Of a DNA stretch of 64,000 nucleotides, positions 46,640-56,067 are shown piece by piece. The stretch is taken from contig NZ_JADBEL010000001.1 of the NCBI RefSeq assembly GCF_014873855.1, positions 345,198 to 409,197 on the forward strand, written 5' to 3'. The notes beneath the pieces are model-generated. The model made no database searches. It worked only from the letters and a program-made list of their open reading frames with translations, and was not told the origin of the DNA. The translations under genes and the position numbers were made by a program. This DNA is from Sporosarcina limicola. GTDB lineage: Bacteria > Bacillota > Bacilli > Bacillales_A > Planococcaceae. How positions within the stretch are numbered: position 1 is the stretch's first letter; every line of letters begins with the position of its first letter.

Positions 46640-47671
46640 CTATCTCCTCATTTTAGGGTCAAATGAATCTCGTAATCCATCACCTAGTAAGTTAAAGCTA
46701 ATCATCGTTACACTAATAATAACGGATGAAAATAGCAGCATATGCGGGTAGATTTTCAACATTTTGAATCCATCGTTTACAATCGTCCCAAGCGATGCAA
46801 TAGGTGGTTGAAGTCCTAATCCGATAAAGCTTAAAAATGCTTCTGTGAAAATAGCGGTCGGAATTGTAAACATTGTCGTAATGATAATCGGGCCAAGTGA
46901 GTTCGGTATGAGGTGACCTAATAATAATCTTCGATCGTTTGCACCTAATGTTCTCGATGCTAAAACAAATTCCTGATCTTTTAACTTCAATATTTGTCCC
47001 CTAATAATCCGCGCCATGCTTACCCAGCCCGTAATAACCATCGCTAACGTGATTGTTAAAATTCCCGGTTGCAATACCAAAATCAATAAAATGACAATGA
47101 TTATATTTGGAACACCCATTAAAATTTCAATAATTCTCTGCATCACGTTGTCTATTCTACCGCCATAATAAGCAGAGATACTTCCATAGGCAACACCAAT
47201 GAGCAAATCAAGGGTGGCTGCTAAAAAAGCAATGTATAAAGAAATCCTTGTTCCTTGCCAAATGCGGGTCCAAAGATCTCTTCCAAGGTCGTCTGTACCG
47301 AACCAATAATAGTTGGTGACTCCTTTAGCTGCATACTGATCTACTCCACGAATATCTACGCCATCAAATCCTAAAAATGAAATACCTTCTAACATCGCTA
47401 CTTTAGGGGGGAGGTTCGTTCTAGTCAAATCTTGATCATCAAAACCATATGAATTCATGTACGGTCCAGCAATCGCAAAAAAAAGAATGCCCATAATCAT
47501 GATCAAACCGAATAATGCCCCTTTACTTCTTCGCAAACGTAACCAGGAATCTTTCCAAAAACTATTGGAAGCACCACTTATTCTTACCGCATCAACCTGT
47601 TGCTCATGCGCAATTTCAAATAACTCATCTTCTAATTCATAGTCATGGTCATGTATTTTTATGATGTCCAC
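46640..47671 (-). CDS. Peptide ABC transporter permease (OppC/DppC type), operon E
   Basis: About 343 aa. Long acidic cytoplasmic N-terminus (HDHDYELEDELFEIAHEQ), first helix around 60-80, then a larger than usual outer loop containing FGTDDLGRDLWTRIWQGT, five helices, and coupling motif IRGQILKLKDQEFVLASRTL near 230. End DPKMRR. I prefer GTG 47671 to TTG 47722, which lies deep in the upstream gene without a site; the exact start is uncertain. Confidence 0.85.
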   Translation of the reverse strand: MDIIKIHDHDYELEDELFEIAHEQQVDAVRISGASNSFWKDSWLRLRRSKGALFGLIMIMGILFFAIAGPYMNSYGFDDQDLTRTNLPPKVAMLEGISFLGFDGVDIRGVDQYAAKGVTNYYWFGTDDLGRDLWTRIWQGTRISLYIAFLAATLDLLIGVAYGSISAYYGGRIDNVMQRIIEILMGVPNIIIVILLILVLQPGILTITLAMVITGWVSMARIIRGQILKLKDQEFVLASRTLGANDRRLLLGHLIPNSLGPIIITTMFTIPTAIFTEAFLSFIGLGLQPPIASLGTIVNDGFKMLKIYPHMLLFSSVIISVTMISFNLLGDGLRDSFDPKMRR

Positions 47672-48599
47672 CCCCAGAAAGCCTAATGCGTGGATCGACA
47701 ACCCCATATAGAAGATCGACAATAAACACGACTACAATGAACAGGAAACTGTAAAATAATGTGACACCCATAATCACAGGGTAATCATTCGTCATAATCG
47801 ACTTGATAAATTGTTCACCTAAACCGGGTATGCTAAATATCTTTTCAATGACTAATGTTCCAGTCATTAAATTGACTGTAAGTGGTCCCAAAATCGTCAA
47901 AATCGGAATCATCGCATTCCGCATGCCATGCTTTACAATTACAACGAAGTCATTTAATCCTTTCGCCCTTGCCGTTGTTATATATTCATTACCCAACACT
48001 TCGAGCATTTCTGTACGCATAAACCGAGCAATCGTTGCGACTACAAATGCAGACAAAGCAATTGTCGGTAAAATGGAGTATTCAAATCCCTCCCAAAAAG
48101 CGACCGGCAACCATTGAAGTCGAACTCCCACCCAGTATTGAAGTAGCCCCGCAAAAACAAAGTTCGGTACGGATAACCCAAAAACAGCGATAATCATGGC
48201 CCCATAATCGATAATGGTATTATGCCTGAAAGCAGCGATTATCCCTAAAAAGAGACCCAGTATCGTTCCTACAATGAGCGATTGTGCACCCAATATGGCC
48301 GAGACCCCTATCCTTTCCCCAATAATCTTAGTTACAGGCCTACCATCAAACTGATAGGATACCCCCAAATCACCCTTCGTTATGTTGACTAAGTATTGAA
48401 AGTACTGAATAGCTACCGGTTTATCCAATCCATATCTTTCATATAATGCTTCTTTTTGAGCCGGAGAGAGTCGTTCATCATTAAAAGGAGATCCCGGCAA
48501 TGTTTGCATTAAGAAAAAAGTGAATGTCGCGATTAACAGAAAGGTGAAAAACATATATCCAATCCTGCTAAATATATATTTTCTCATAAAGTGGACCAC
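47649..48599 (-). CDS. Peptide ABC transporter permease (OppB/DppB type), operon E
   Basis: 316-aa permease with TLPGSPFNDERLSPAQKEAL in the outer loop, coupling region LGNEYITTARAKGLNDFVVI, and end GVVDPRIRLSGGGHHK. Six membrane helices. First permease after the binding-protein gene, from which it is set off by a strong hairpin. Confidence 0.9.
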   Translation of the reverse strand: MVHFMRKYIFSRIGYMFFTFLLIATFTFFLMQTLPGSPFNDERLSPAQKEALYERYGLDKPVAIQYFQYLVNITKGDLGVSYQFDGRPVTKIIGERIGVSAILGAQSLIVGTILGLFLGIIAAFRHNTIIDYGAMIIAVFGLSVPNFVFAGLLQYWVGVRLQWLPVAFWEGFEYSILPTIALSAFVVATIARFMRTEMLEVLGNEYITTARAKGLNDFVVIVKHGMRNAMIPILTILGPLTVNLMTGTLVIEKIFSIPGLGEQFIKSIMTNDYPVIMGVTLFYSFLFIVVVFIVDLLYGVVDPRIRLSGGGHHKNT

Positions 48600-48633
48600 C
48601 TCAATTCATTTACATTACTTTTTTAAATTGGAA

Positions 48634-48670
48634 CTCCTATACGTCTTTTTACAAAAAAGACGTATAGGAG
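48634..48670 (-). terminator. Intercistronic hairpin after the binding-protein gene, operon E
   Basis: CTCCTATACGTCTTTTT and AAAGACGTATAGGAG form a very stable stem. As the downstream permease gene has no visible promoter, it likely limits read-through or protects the binding-protein message, giving excess receptor. Confidence 0.65.
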
Positions 48671-48699
48671 CTTCTTTTGTCATGGAATTACGTTCTGCT

Positions 48700-50379
48700 T
48701 TAGTCGATTGTCACCCATTTATATGTTGACGTTGAGTTCGAGTGAGCAGCTAGCCCTTTAACATGTGGTTTCACTAACTTTGCAGTACCTGATTGATGAA
48801 GTGGCGAAATAGCAGCCTCATCTCCTATTAAGATTTTTTCAGCATCTTGTAAATCAACATATCGTTGGTTCGTATCTGAAAAATCCGTCATTGCTTTGTT
48901 AACTAGCTCATCATACTTTTCATTCTTAAAGTCCTGCCAGTTGTACGGTCCGTCCGAAAGGAATATTGAAAGGAATTCCACTGGATCGGAAACGTCATTT
49001 CTCCAACCTGAATAGGAAATATCGTATTCTTGCTTGTCTTCTATTGCTATTTTCTGTTTGTTTGGTTGTTGATTAATACCAATTTCCAAACCAGGTAGAT
49101 TTTTTTCGAGTTGGTTTTTAATGTATTCCGCAACTGATTTTCTTTGGCCATCGTCATAGCTCAGCAATTCGAATTTAATAGAATCTTTTCCGAGTTCCGC
49201 AAGACCTTTTTTCCAATACTCTTGCGCTTTTTCAATACCTTCATTATTGAAATCTCCGAAACGATCACGGAAATCTGATTTGTCTTCCAAGGTAACAAAG
49301 TTATCGTAAATAAGGAAGTACGCGGGAATTGAACCGTTTTTCAAAATAGAATCTGTTGCTGCTTCCTTATCCCATCCCATATCTAACGCTTTTCTAATAT
49401 TGACATTTTTCAAATCATCGTTCCGCTGATTAAAACGAAGGAAATAGATTTCCGAGTTCATCGATGTAACATATTCAGCGTCACCGCTGTATACATCTAC
49501 GAATTCAGACGATAGACTCGCAACATCAATCGTATCCGTCTCATACAGATTCACTACTGTGGCCGTATCTTTCGCCACTTTAAAATCGATTTCTTCAACT
49601 TTTACATTTGCAGCATCCCAGTAACTTTCATTTTTCTTCAATAACCATTTTTGGTCATGCTGCCAGGAATCCAGTACAAATGGACCGTTAAAAATTAGAT
49701 TTTCAGGTTCAAGCGCATATTCTTCTTTTTGTGATTCGACATATTTTTCATTTTGTGGATAAAAGACCGGATTTGTTAATAATTCGATGAAGTAAGGGAC
49801 GCTATTATCCAATTCAACCTCTAATGTGTAATCATCCGTTGCTTTTATTCCTAATTCATCCACTTTACCGTAAAGTGCATCTTCAGCGTTTTGTATATTT
49901 GAAGCATTTTTAACCGAATCCATTAAATACGCATGTGGTGAAATCGTATCCGGATGAAGCGCTTTCTTCCATGCATAAACGAAATCATGAGCTGTAGTTG
50001 GTTCTCCATTAGACCATTTCGCATTTTGCCTTAATTTAAATACGTACTTCTTGCCATCCTCGCTTACATCAGATGTCTCAACGAGCCCTTCGATCGGTTT
50101 GTCGTCCTGGCCCAGTCTGTAAAGACCCTCAAACACGTTTTGGATTATCGTTTGTGATAAGCCATCCATGCTGCCGGTTGTTTTCATAGTCGGGATTTCC
50201 CCACCAACTGCTAGGTGAAGGACTTTCGGTGTCGCTGCTTCTTCCTTCTTTTCTCCCGATTCTCCTGGCTTTTCAGTCTCTCCCACTTTTTCAGGTTTTT
50301 CCTCCCCACCGTAACATCCCGCTACTAGTAACAGAGATGAAAAAATTAATGTAAAGAGCCATATTTTCCTTAGATTCAT
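48700..50379 (-). CDS. Oligopeptide-binding lipoprotein (OppA type) of operon E
   Basis: 559-aa SBP family 5 protein with lipobox VAGC (Cys22), Glu/Lys linker and AKWSNGEPTTAHDFVYAWKK near 115, the OppA/MppA branch signature, rather than the DppA-like branch of operons A, C and D. First gene of operon E behind a sigma-54 promoter about 380 bp upstream. Followed by two permeases, a fused ATPase, DUF3899 and an M24 peptidase. Confidence 0.9.
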   Translation of the reverse strand: MNLRKIWLFTLIFSSLLLVAGCYGGEEKPEKVGETEKPGESGEKKEEAATPKVLHLAVGGEIPTMKTTGSMDGLSQTIIQNVFEGLYRLGQDDKPIEGLVETSDVSEDGKKYVFKLRQNAKWSNGEPTTAHDFVYAWKKALHPDTISPHAYLMDSVKNASNIQNAEDALYGKVDELGIKATDDYTLEVELDNSVPYFIELLTNPVFYPQNEKYVESQKEEYALEPENLIFNGPFVLDSWQHDQKWLLKKNESYWDAANVKVEEIDFKVAKDTATVVNLYETDTIDVASLSSEFVDVYSGDAEYVTSMNSEIYFLRFNQRNDDLKNVNIRKALDMGWDKEAATDSILKNGSIPAYFLIYDNFVTLEDKSDFRDRFGDFNNEGIEKAQEYWKKGLAELGKDSIKFELLSYDDGQRKSVAEYIKNQLEKNLPGLEIGINQQPNKQKIAIEDKQEYDISYSGWRNDVSDPVEFLSIFLSDGPYNWQDFKNEKYDELVNKAMTDFSDTNQRYVDLQDAEKILIGDEAAISPLHQSGTAKLVKPHVKGLAAHSNSTSTYKWVTID

Positions 50380-50432
50380 TGGTCATTTCCTCCTTATATT
50401 CTCATCTATTGTTGAAACAATGAAAAAAAACG

Positions 50433-50478
50433 GTCGAAATGTTTCGACAACACTGTACAAAGTTTTTTATACAGTTGT
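50433..50478. promoter_or_regulatory. Palindromes in the 5' leader of operon E
   Basis: GTCGAAA TG TTTCGAC (50433-50448) is followed at once by ACAACACTGTA ... TACAGTTGT (to 50478), about 60-100 nt before the binding-protein ATG. They could be a repressor site, an activator-binding site or a leader hairpin; the sequence alone does not decide. Confidence 0.4.
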
Positions 50479-50758
50479 CTAAATACATTTACAACATCAT
50501 ATGAGAATTTCCTTCTGTAGGCTTGGATTAAAAGCCATCTATTGAATGCAGCCAAGCAAATCCTAATTGCACCTCCCAAGACCCTTTATACATTATCGAC
50601 AACCAAGCCCTTATATCCCAATAACTGTTTCGTTTATGTCCCTCCCTTTTAATTTAAGATTTTCAGTCTTCATATACTTCACGATTCCACGTTTCTTTTC
50701 TATAAAGCATAGAAACCAATTAAACTCCCCCTTCATTCTTTAAAGATAGGAAATATTA

Positions 50759-50775
50759 TGCAATATTCGTGCCAA
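50759..50775 (-). promoter_or_regulatory. Sigma-54 promoter of operon E
   Basis: Minus strand TTGGCACGAATATTGCA, GG and GC correctly spaced. It leaves an untranslated leader of about 370 nt. It is 67 bp from, and divergent with, the sigma-54 promoter of the M24 peptidase gene at 50843. Confidence 0.82.
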
Positions 50776-50842
50776 AAAAAATCTGTCTATCCCTCTCGAT
50801 TTATGCCAACCCTATCAATCTGTATCTTTCCATTTCAAAAAG

Positions 50843-50859
50843 TTGGCACATTTCTTGCA
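50843..50859 (+). promoter_or_regulatory. Sigma-54 promoter of the M24 peptidase gene
   Basis: TTGGCACATTTCTTGCA, consensus -24/-12 spacing, 40 bp upstream of the start codon. Confidence 0.85.
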
Positions 50860-50898
50860 TTGTCACTTTAGATATTACAATTTTAGGAGGCTTTATTT

Positions 50899-52002
50899 TT
50901 GGGAAAAATTTATGAAAATAGGCGAATTCTTTTAAAAACATATCTCACCGAGAATACTTTCGATGCCGTGATGATTACCAATCCAGCCAATGTGTTTTAC
51001 TATACTGGTTTCAATTCAGACCCTCACGAAAGATTCATGGCCCTAGTCATTGACGTAGTTGGCGATAAGACATACCTCTTCGTCCCCGCATTGGATAAGG
51101 AGGCCGCAACACTAGTATCCGACGTAACGAATATCATTCCTATTTCAGATGAACAGGACCCTTTCCAAGTTGTTCACGAATCAATTGGTGTCAAATTAAA
51201 AACAATTGGTGTTGAGGCAAAGGCCTTAAGTTTCTATCGTTATAATAATTTGATGGACCTCTTCCCACAATTACATGTAGCGGACGTGCAACCATTCGTG
51301 AATGCCCAAAGGAAGAAGAAATCGAAAAAAGAAATTGAGTACTTGATGAAGGCGATTGATATCATTGAAAAGGTCATGGCTGAAGGTATCCGAAAGGTGA
51401 AAATCGGGATGACTGAATCAGAATTGACTGCCGAACTCGAATATCTAATGAGAAAATTTGGTGCGGATGGCCCTTCTTTTTCAACAATTGTTTTGTCAGG
51501 GGAAAAAGCTGCGTTACCACATGGTTCTCCAGGAGAGCGTGTATTTAGAAAAGGGGATTATTTATTAATTGATATGGGTGTTGTGAAGGATGGATACTGT
51601 TCCGATATTACCCGTACTTTCATCATTGGTGAAGCCACAGAAAACCAAAAAAAGATTTATGATATTGTTCTTCAATCCAATCAGGCAGGAATAAATGCCG
51701 TCTGTTCCGGTGTGCCTTTAAAAACATTCGATTTTGCAGCAAGAAATGTGATTATCGATAGCGGTTATGGTGATTACTTCAACAACCGTGTTGGCCATGG
51801 TTTAGGTATTGATGTCCACGAAGAGCCTTCCATCCACCAGAACAATGAAGAGCTCGCTAACGAGGGGCTAGTTTTTACAATTGAGCCCGGAATCTATATT
51901 CCTGAACATGGTGGTGTACGTATAGAAGATATCGTTTATATTAACGAAGATGGGAAATCCGAAGTTTTGACTTCATTCCCAAGACAGCTTCAAGTTCTCT
52001 AG
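50899..52002 (+). CDS. M24 family Xaa-Pro peptidase
   Basis: 367 aa creatinase-fold metallopeptidase. Metal ligands: DMGVVKDGYCSDITRT (Asp, Asp), VGHGLGIDVHEEPS (His), FTIEPGIYIPEHGG (Glu), VRIEDI (Glu). Start is TTG, eight nt after AGGAGG. It is only moderately similar to the operon E enzyme, so the two may divide work between aminopeptidase and prolidase activity. Being under its own sigma-54 promoter, next to rpoN and the hydroxyproline genes, it fits release of Pro/Hyp from imported peptides. Confidence 0.9.
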   Translation: MGKIYENRRILLKTYLTENTFDAVMITNPANVFYYTGFNSDPHERFMALVIDVVGDKTYLFVPALDKEAATLVSDVTNIIPISDEQDPFQVVHESIGVKLKTIGVEAKALSFYRYNNLMDLFPQLHVADVQPFVNAQRKKKSKKEIEYLMKAIDIIEKVMAEGIRKVKIGMTESELTAELEYLMRKFGADGPSFSTIVLSGEKAALPHGSPGERVFRKGDYLLIDMGVVKDGYCSDITRTFIIGEATENQKKIYDIVLQSNQAGINAVCSGVPLKTFDFAARNVIIDSGYGDYFNNRVGHGLGIDVHEEPSIHQNNEELANEGLVFTIEPGIYIPEHGGVRIEDIVYINEDGKSEVLTSFPRQLQVL

Positions 52003-52202
52003 TTTTATAATCCTATTATGCCCTTGCAGATGGAATGAAAGCAGATCCCGTTATTGGCTACCACTCCGTCTACAATGGCTTTTTCTACCTATTTCTGAAG
52101 ATTCATATTTTTTATGGATATCTTGTGAAGTTTATACTATAATGAAGGATATATTCTTGAAAGCGCTATCATTATTTTCCAGCTTTCAGAGGAGGAATCC
52201 AG

Positions 52203-53534
52203 ATGGAACTTGCACTCCAACAAAGGCAAGAAATTAATCTTTCAATGACCGTTGAGTTGAGGCAAGCAATTGAACTATTACAATACTCTACATATGAACT
52301 TGAACAATATATTAGACAACAAGAGTTGGAGAACCCATTAATAGAGTTGAAAGAAAACGAAGAAAGAAACGTATATGAAGAGAGATTGACTCACAGATCT
52401 TCATCATTCAGTTACTCTAACTCTTCCGAAATGCCTATCGACATCATCCAAGGCAATGATAACAATATGAGAGATCAGTTATTCGAACAGGTCAAGTTTA
52501 TATTCCCGGATATGGAAGATCAAAAACTACTGAAATATCTCATTTTCAATCTTGATGATAATGGTTATTTTACATTTGACGGTATAGATTCAGATTTCCA
52601 TTTAAAATTTAATGAGTGTGAAATTGAAAAAGGGATTCACCTTCTACAAGAAATCGGACCTATTGGAATCGGCGCAAGAAACTTAAGAGAATGTCTATTG
52701 CTACAAATAAAATATACATATCCAGAAAAACAATTGGCAGGAGACTTAATAGAAAATTATTTGAATTTGCTCGCCGATCGAAAATGGCAACAAATTTCTA
52801 CTCGTATGAATATTTCAATGACTGAAGTGAAAGAACTTTATGATTTCATCCAGACTCTAGACCCAAGGCCTTGTTCTCTCATTTCCGATTGTTCTACTGA
52901 ATATTTGACTCCTGACATTATTGTCGAATTAAAAGATGATGACTTCATCTTCTATTTAAATGACAGTCACCTGCCAAATATTCGGATGAGTAAGGATTAT
53001 ACACCTTACCTCCAATCGAAAGATGATACCTCAAAATACATGAATAATCATCATAAAAACTACCAGTGGCTTCTCAGTAGTATTGAACAACGTCGAAACA
53101 CGATTATTAAAATCATGAAAGTCCTTCTAGAAAGGCAGCAAAACTTTTTTAAAAATGGATTTCTATCGCTAAAACCACTTACACTTAAAGATGTTGCTGA
53201 AGCAATCGAAATGCATGAATCTACTATCAGCCGTGCGACAATGAATAAAGTAATTCAAACGCCTTTTGGTTCGTTCGATCTCCGAATGCTATTCAACTCA
53301 AAACTGGAGACAGCGGATGGCAATAGTATCTCTCAAACAAAAGTGAAAGCGTTATTGAGTGCCTTCATTGCACAGGAAAACAAATTTAAGCCCTCTTCCG
53401 ATCAAAAAATCGCGGATTATTTCAATACCAAAAAAGGGATAACCATCTCAAGAAGAACAGTCAGTAAATACAGGGAGGAGTTAAGAATTCCACCTTCAAG
53501 TAAAAGAAAAGAAATTCAGACCTCTGATGAATGA
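52203..53534 (+). CDS. rpoN: RNA polymerase sigma-54 factor
   Basis: 443 aa. Region I at the N-terminus (QQRQEINLSMTVELRQAIEL, typical Gln/Leu-rich), core-binding domain in the middle, helix-turn-helix TLKDVAEAIEMHESTISRAT near 330-350, and the RpoN box ISRRTVSKYREELRIPPS near the end, which reads the -24 element. Called sigL in Bacillus. AGGAGG site. All five sigma-54 promoters found in the window lie within about 10 kb of this gene. Confidence 0.96.
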   Translation: MELALQQRQEINLSMTVELRQAIELLQYSTYELEQYIRQQELENPLIELKENEERNVYEERLTHRSSSFSYSNSSEMPIDIIQGNDNNMRDQLFEQVKFIFPDMEDQKLLKYLIFNLDDNGYFTFDGIDSDFHLKFNECEIEKGIHLLQEIGPIGIGARNLRECLLLQIKYTYPEKQLAGDLIENYLNLLADRKWQQISTRMNISMTEVKELYDFIQTLDPRPCSLISDCSTEYLTPDIIVELKDDDFIFYLNDSHLPNIRMSKDYTPYLQSKDDTSKYMNNHHKNYQWLLSSIEQRRNTIIKIMKVLLERQQNFFKNGFLSLKPLTLKDVAEAIEMHESTISRATMNKVIQTPFGSFDLRMLFNSKLETADGNSISQTKVKALLSAFIAQENKFKPSSDQKIADYFNTKKGITISRRTVSKYREELRIPPSSKRKEIQTSDE

Positions 53535-53545
53535 TGATATAGGAA

Positions 53546-53584
53546 GAGGCACTCAACCGGGTTACCGGTCGAGTGCCTCTTTTC
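53546..53584. terminator. Bidirectional terminator between rpoN and the aldehyde dehydrogenase gene
   Basis: AGAGGCACTCAACCGG and CCGGTCGAGTGCCTCT followed by TTTCT; serves convergent transcripts. Confidence 0.85.
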
Positions 53585-53601
53585 TACTTATATTAAGTTG
53601 G

Positions 53602-55095
53602 TCACTGTTTAATATTCACGAATACACTTTTCACTTCTGTGTAGTTTTCCAACCCGTATTCTCCGCCCATTTCACGACCGATTCCAGATTGTTTATAGCC
53701 GCCGAACGGCATCGTTTCCCATTCGAGTCCAAAGTCGTTGATCCAAACGGTCCCAGCTTGTAGCTTGCTGGCAATAAAATGACCGGATTTAATATTTTCT
53801 GTCCAGATGCTAGCAGCCAAGCCATAATCGCTGTCGTTTGCGCGTTTGATAACTTCTTCTACCGTATCAAAAACAAATACTGACATAACTGGACCGAAAA
53901 TTTCTTCACGCGCAATGACCATATGGTCTTCGACATCTGCAAAAATGGTTGGTTGTACAAAAAAGCCTTTATCAAGCCCTTTCCCTCCACCTGCGACGAG
54001 TCGTGCACCTTCTTTTTTCCCTTGTTCGATATAGCCGAGGACCGTTTGTTGTTGTTTGGCTGAAACAAGTGGACCCATATCTGTTTCTAGATCCATACCT
54101 GGGCCTAGTTTCAATGCGTTTACACGCTTGACCAATGATTCTACGACATAATCATAGTGTTTACGGTGAACGAAGACACGTGTACATGCACTACAGTTTT
54201 GACCATGGTTATACATCGTGCCGTTAAATGCGCCTTCAATTGCTTCTTCAATGTTGGCATCTTCCAGAATGATGCTTGGTGATTTTCCACCAAGCTCCAG
54301 TGTGACACCTTTGATTTGGTCTGCCGCTTTACGCATAACCTCTTTTCCAACAGCTGTTGAACCGGTAAATGCGACTTTATCGACGCCTGTATGCGTGACA
54401 ATTGCATCTCCCGCAACTCGCCCTGCACCAGGAACAACGTTTACAACGCCGTCTGGGAATCCAGCTTCCTTAAACAGTTTCGCTGCAAATAACAGCGAAA
54501 GTGGTGTTTCAGTTGCAGGCTTGATGACGACCGTACAACCGACAGCAAGTGCCGATCCGAGCTTCCAAGCAGCCATCGCAAGTGGAAAGTTCCATGGAAT
54601 TATTTGTCCGACAACCCCTACCGGTTCATGAACCGTATAGTTCAAATAATCCGGAGAAATCGGCGTCGTTTTACCCAGTAATTTTGTTGCCCAGCCCGAA
54701 TAGTACCTAAAATGCTGAACCGTTCCATCAACATCATCCGCTAACGCCACTGCGTACGGTTTCCCGTTGTCTAGCGCTTCAAGTTGCGCCAACTCTTCAC
54801 GGTTCTCTTCCAATAGATTCGCAAATTTATAGATAAGATGTGAACGATCGGCTGCCGGCATCTTTGTCCATTCACCGTCGTCAAATGCCTTTCTCGCTGC
54901 TGCAACTGCAATATCGATATCTTCAGCTTGCGCTTCACTCACTTTGGCAATGACTTCTTCAGTGGCGGGATTGATGACGTCAAACATTGTCCCACTACGA
55001 GCGGGTACATAGTTTCCGTCAATGTACAATCCCACGTTTTCATCCAAAAACGCTTGCACTTTTGGCTTTAATTTGTAGTCTGTTGCTTTCAACAT
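53602..55095 (-). CDS. Aldehyde dehydrogenase, probable 2-oxoglutarate semialdehyde dehydrogenase
   Basis: 497 aa NAD(P) aldehyde dehydrogenase. Motifs: IIPWNFPLAMAAWKLG, FTGSTAVGKEV (cofactor loop), catalytic Glu in LELGGKSPSII, catalytic Cys in HGQNCSACTRVFV, and EEIFGPVMSVFVF. In the known D-hydroxyproline pathway the last step oxidises 2-oxoglutarate semialdehyde; as last gene of this operon it most likely does that, though the family alone would allow other aldehydes (betaine-, retinal-type). AAAGGGGGAG site. Confidence 0.88.
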   Translation of the reverse strand: MLKATDYKLKPKVQAFLDENVGLYIDGNYVPARSGTMFDVINPATEEVIAKVSEAQAEDIDIAVAAARKAFDDGEWTKMPAADRSHLIYKFANLLEENREELAQLEALDNGKPYAVALADDVDGTVQHFRYYSGWATKLLGKTTPISPDYLNYTVHEPVGVVGQIIPWNFPLAMAAWKLGSALAVGCTVVIKPATETPLSLLFAAKLFKEAGFPDGVVNVVPGAGRVAGDAIVTHTGVDKVAFTGSTAVGKEVMRKAADQIKGVTLELGGKSPSIILEDANIEEAIEGAFNGTMYNHGQNCSACTRVFVHRKHYDYVVESLVKRVNALKLGPGMDLETDMGPLVSAKQQQTVLGYIEQGKKEGARLVAGGGKGLDKGFFVQPTIFADVEDHMVIAREEIFGPVMSVFVFDTVEEVIKRANDSDYGLAASIWTENIKSGHFIASKLQAGTVWINDFGLEWETMPFGGYKQSGIGREMGGEYGLENYTEVKSVFVNIKQ

Positions 55096-55110
55096 CTTTA
55101 ACTCCCCCTT

Positions 55111-56004
55111 TTAGTTTTTGACTGCTTCCAAGCTTTGAAGCAATACTTTCAACTTTGCATCTTCTTCTTCATTCAATGGCAGTCTCGGTCTACGGCAAGG
55201 TCCGCCTGCTAAACCTTGTAAATCCATCGCCCGTTTAACAATTTGAACGTATTTTCCAGATCCTTCAAGAAACTCACAAAGTGGCAAAAGTCTGTCGTAA
55301 AGTGCCCATGCCTCATCCATTTCATTGTTTTGAACATGATTGTACATAGCTGTCACTAGACCAGGTGCAATGTTACCTGAGACAGAAATCCATCCGGTTG
55401 CCCCAACTAGAAATGATTCAATAGCAAGGTCTTCAGAACCACAGAATACTTTAATGAAACCTGCCCCTTGTCGAGCGATATCGCGTGCCTTGCCGATACC
55501 ACCGCTTGATTCTTTAATATGTGTAATATTTTCAACGTCACGTCCGACTTTTAGAATCGTTTCCGTGCTGATGTCAACACCAGATGTGAATGGATTGTTG
55601 TAAATCATTACCGGGAATTTAACAGACTCTGCAACTGCTTTAAAGTGTTCATAGATTTCGTTCTCTTTCGGATGTGAATAATACGAGTTAATTAACAATG
55701 AAGCGTCTGCACCAGTTTGTTCAGCCTGTTGTGTAAACTCAATCGCATCTGCCGTCGTTTCCGCTGCCGTTCCAACAACAAGTGGAATACGTCCATTCAC
55801 TTGCGCAACCGCAACTTCAACTGCCTTGTAGCGCTCTTCCTTCGTCAAGCTGACAAACTCACCTGTACTTCCATTGATGGCAAGACCTGCTACGCCTTCA
55901 TTGATGAAGTGTTCGATATTATTTTTGAAACCTTCCCAATCAATTTCCTGTTCGTTGATCATTGGTGTAATTAGTACAGGGAATACCCCTTCAAGTTTTA
56001 CCAT
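55111..56004 (-). CDS. DapA-family lyase, probable 1-pyrroline-4-hydroxy-2-carboxylate deaminase
   Basis: 297 aa TIM-barrel of the dihydrodipicolinate synthase/N-acetylneuraminate lyase family. Schiff-base Lys in THIKESSGG (near 165), catalytic Tyr in MIYNNPF, and GSTGEFVSLTKEER at the N-terminus. In hydroxyproline operons this family member deaminates 1-pyrroline-4-hydroxy-2-carboxylate to 2-oxoglutarate semialdehyde. Context (epimerase, D-Hyp oxidase and aldehyde dehydrogenase genes) makes this more likely than lysine synthesis. Confidence 0.88.
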   Translation of the reverse strand: MVKLEGVFPVLITPMINEQEIDWEGFKNNIEHFINEGVAGLAINGSTGEFVSLTKEERYKAVEVAVAQVNGRIPLVVGTAAETTADAIEFTQQAEQTGADASLLINSYYSHPKENEIYEHFKAVAESVKFPVMIYNNPFTSGVDISTETILKVGRDVENITHIKESSGGIGKARDIARQGAGFIKVFCGSEDLAIESFLVGATGWISVSGNIAPGLVTAMYNHVQNNEMDEAWALYDRLLPLCEFLEGSGKYVQIVKRAMDLQGLAGGPCRRPRLPLNEEEDAKLKVLLQSLEAVKN

Positions 56005-56067
56005 TATAAATTCCTCCTAAGTTTTGTTTAAAATTATTTTAATTAGCTTATTCAATTTCCTGTTTTA

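Noticed and set aside
53527..55095. Several long antisense frames over the aldehyde dehydrogenase gene
   Set aside because: They are shadows of a well-supported coding frame and show no family features.
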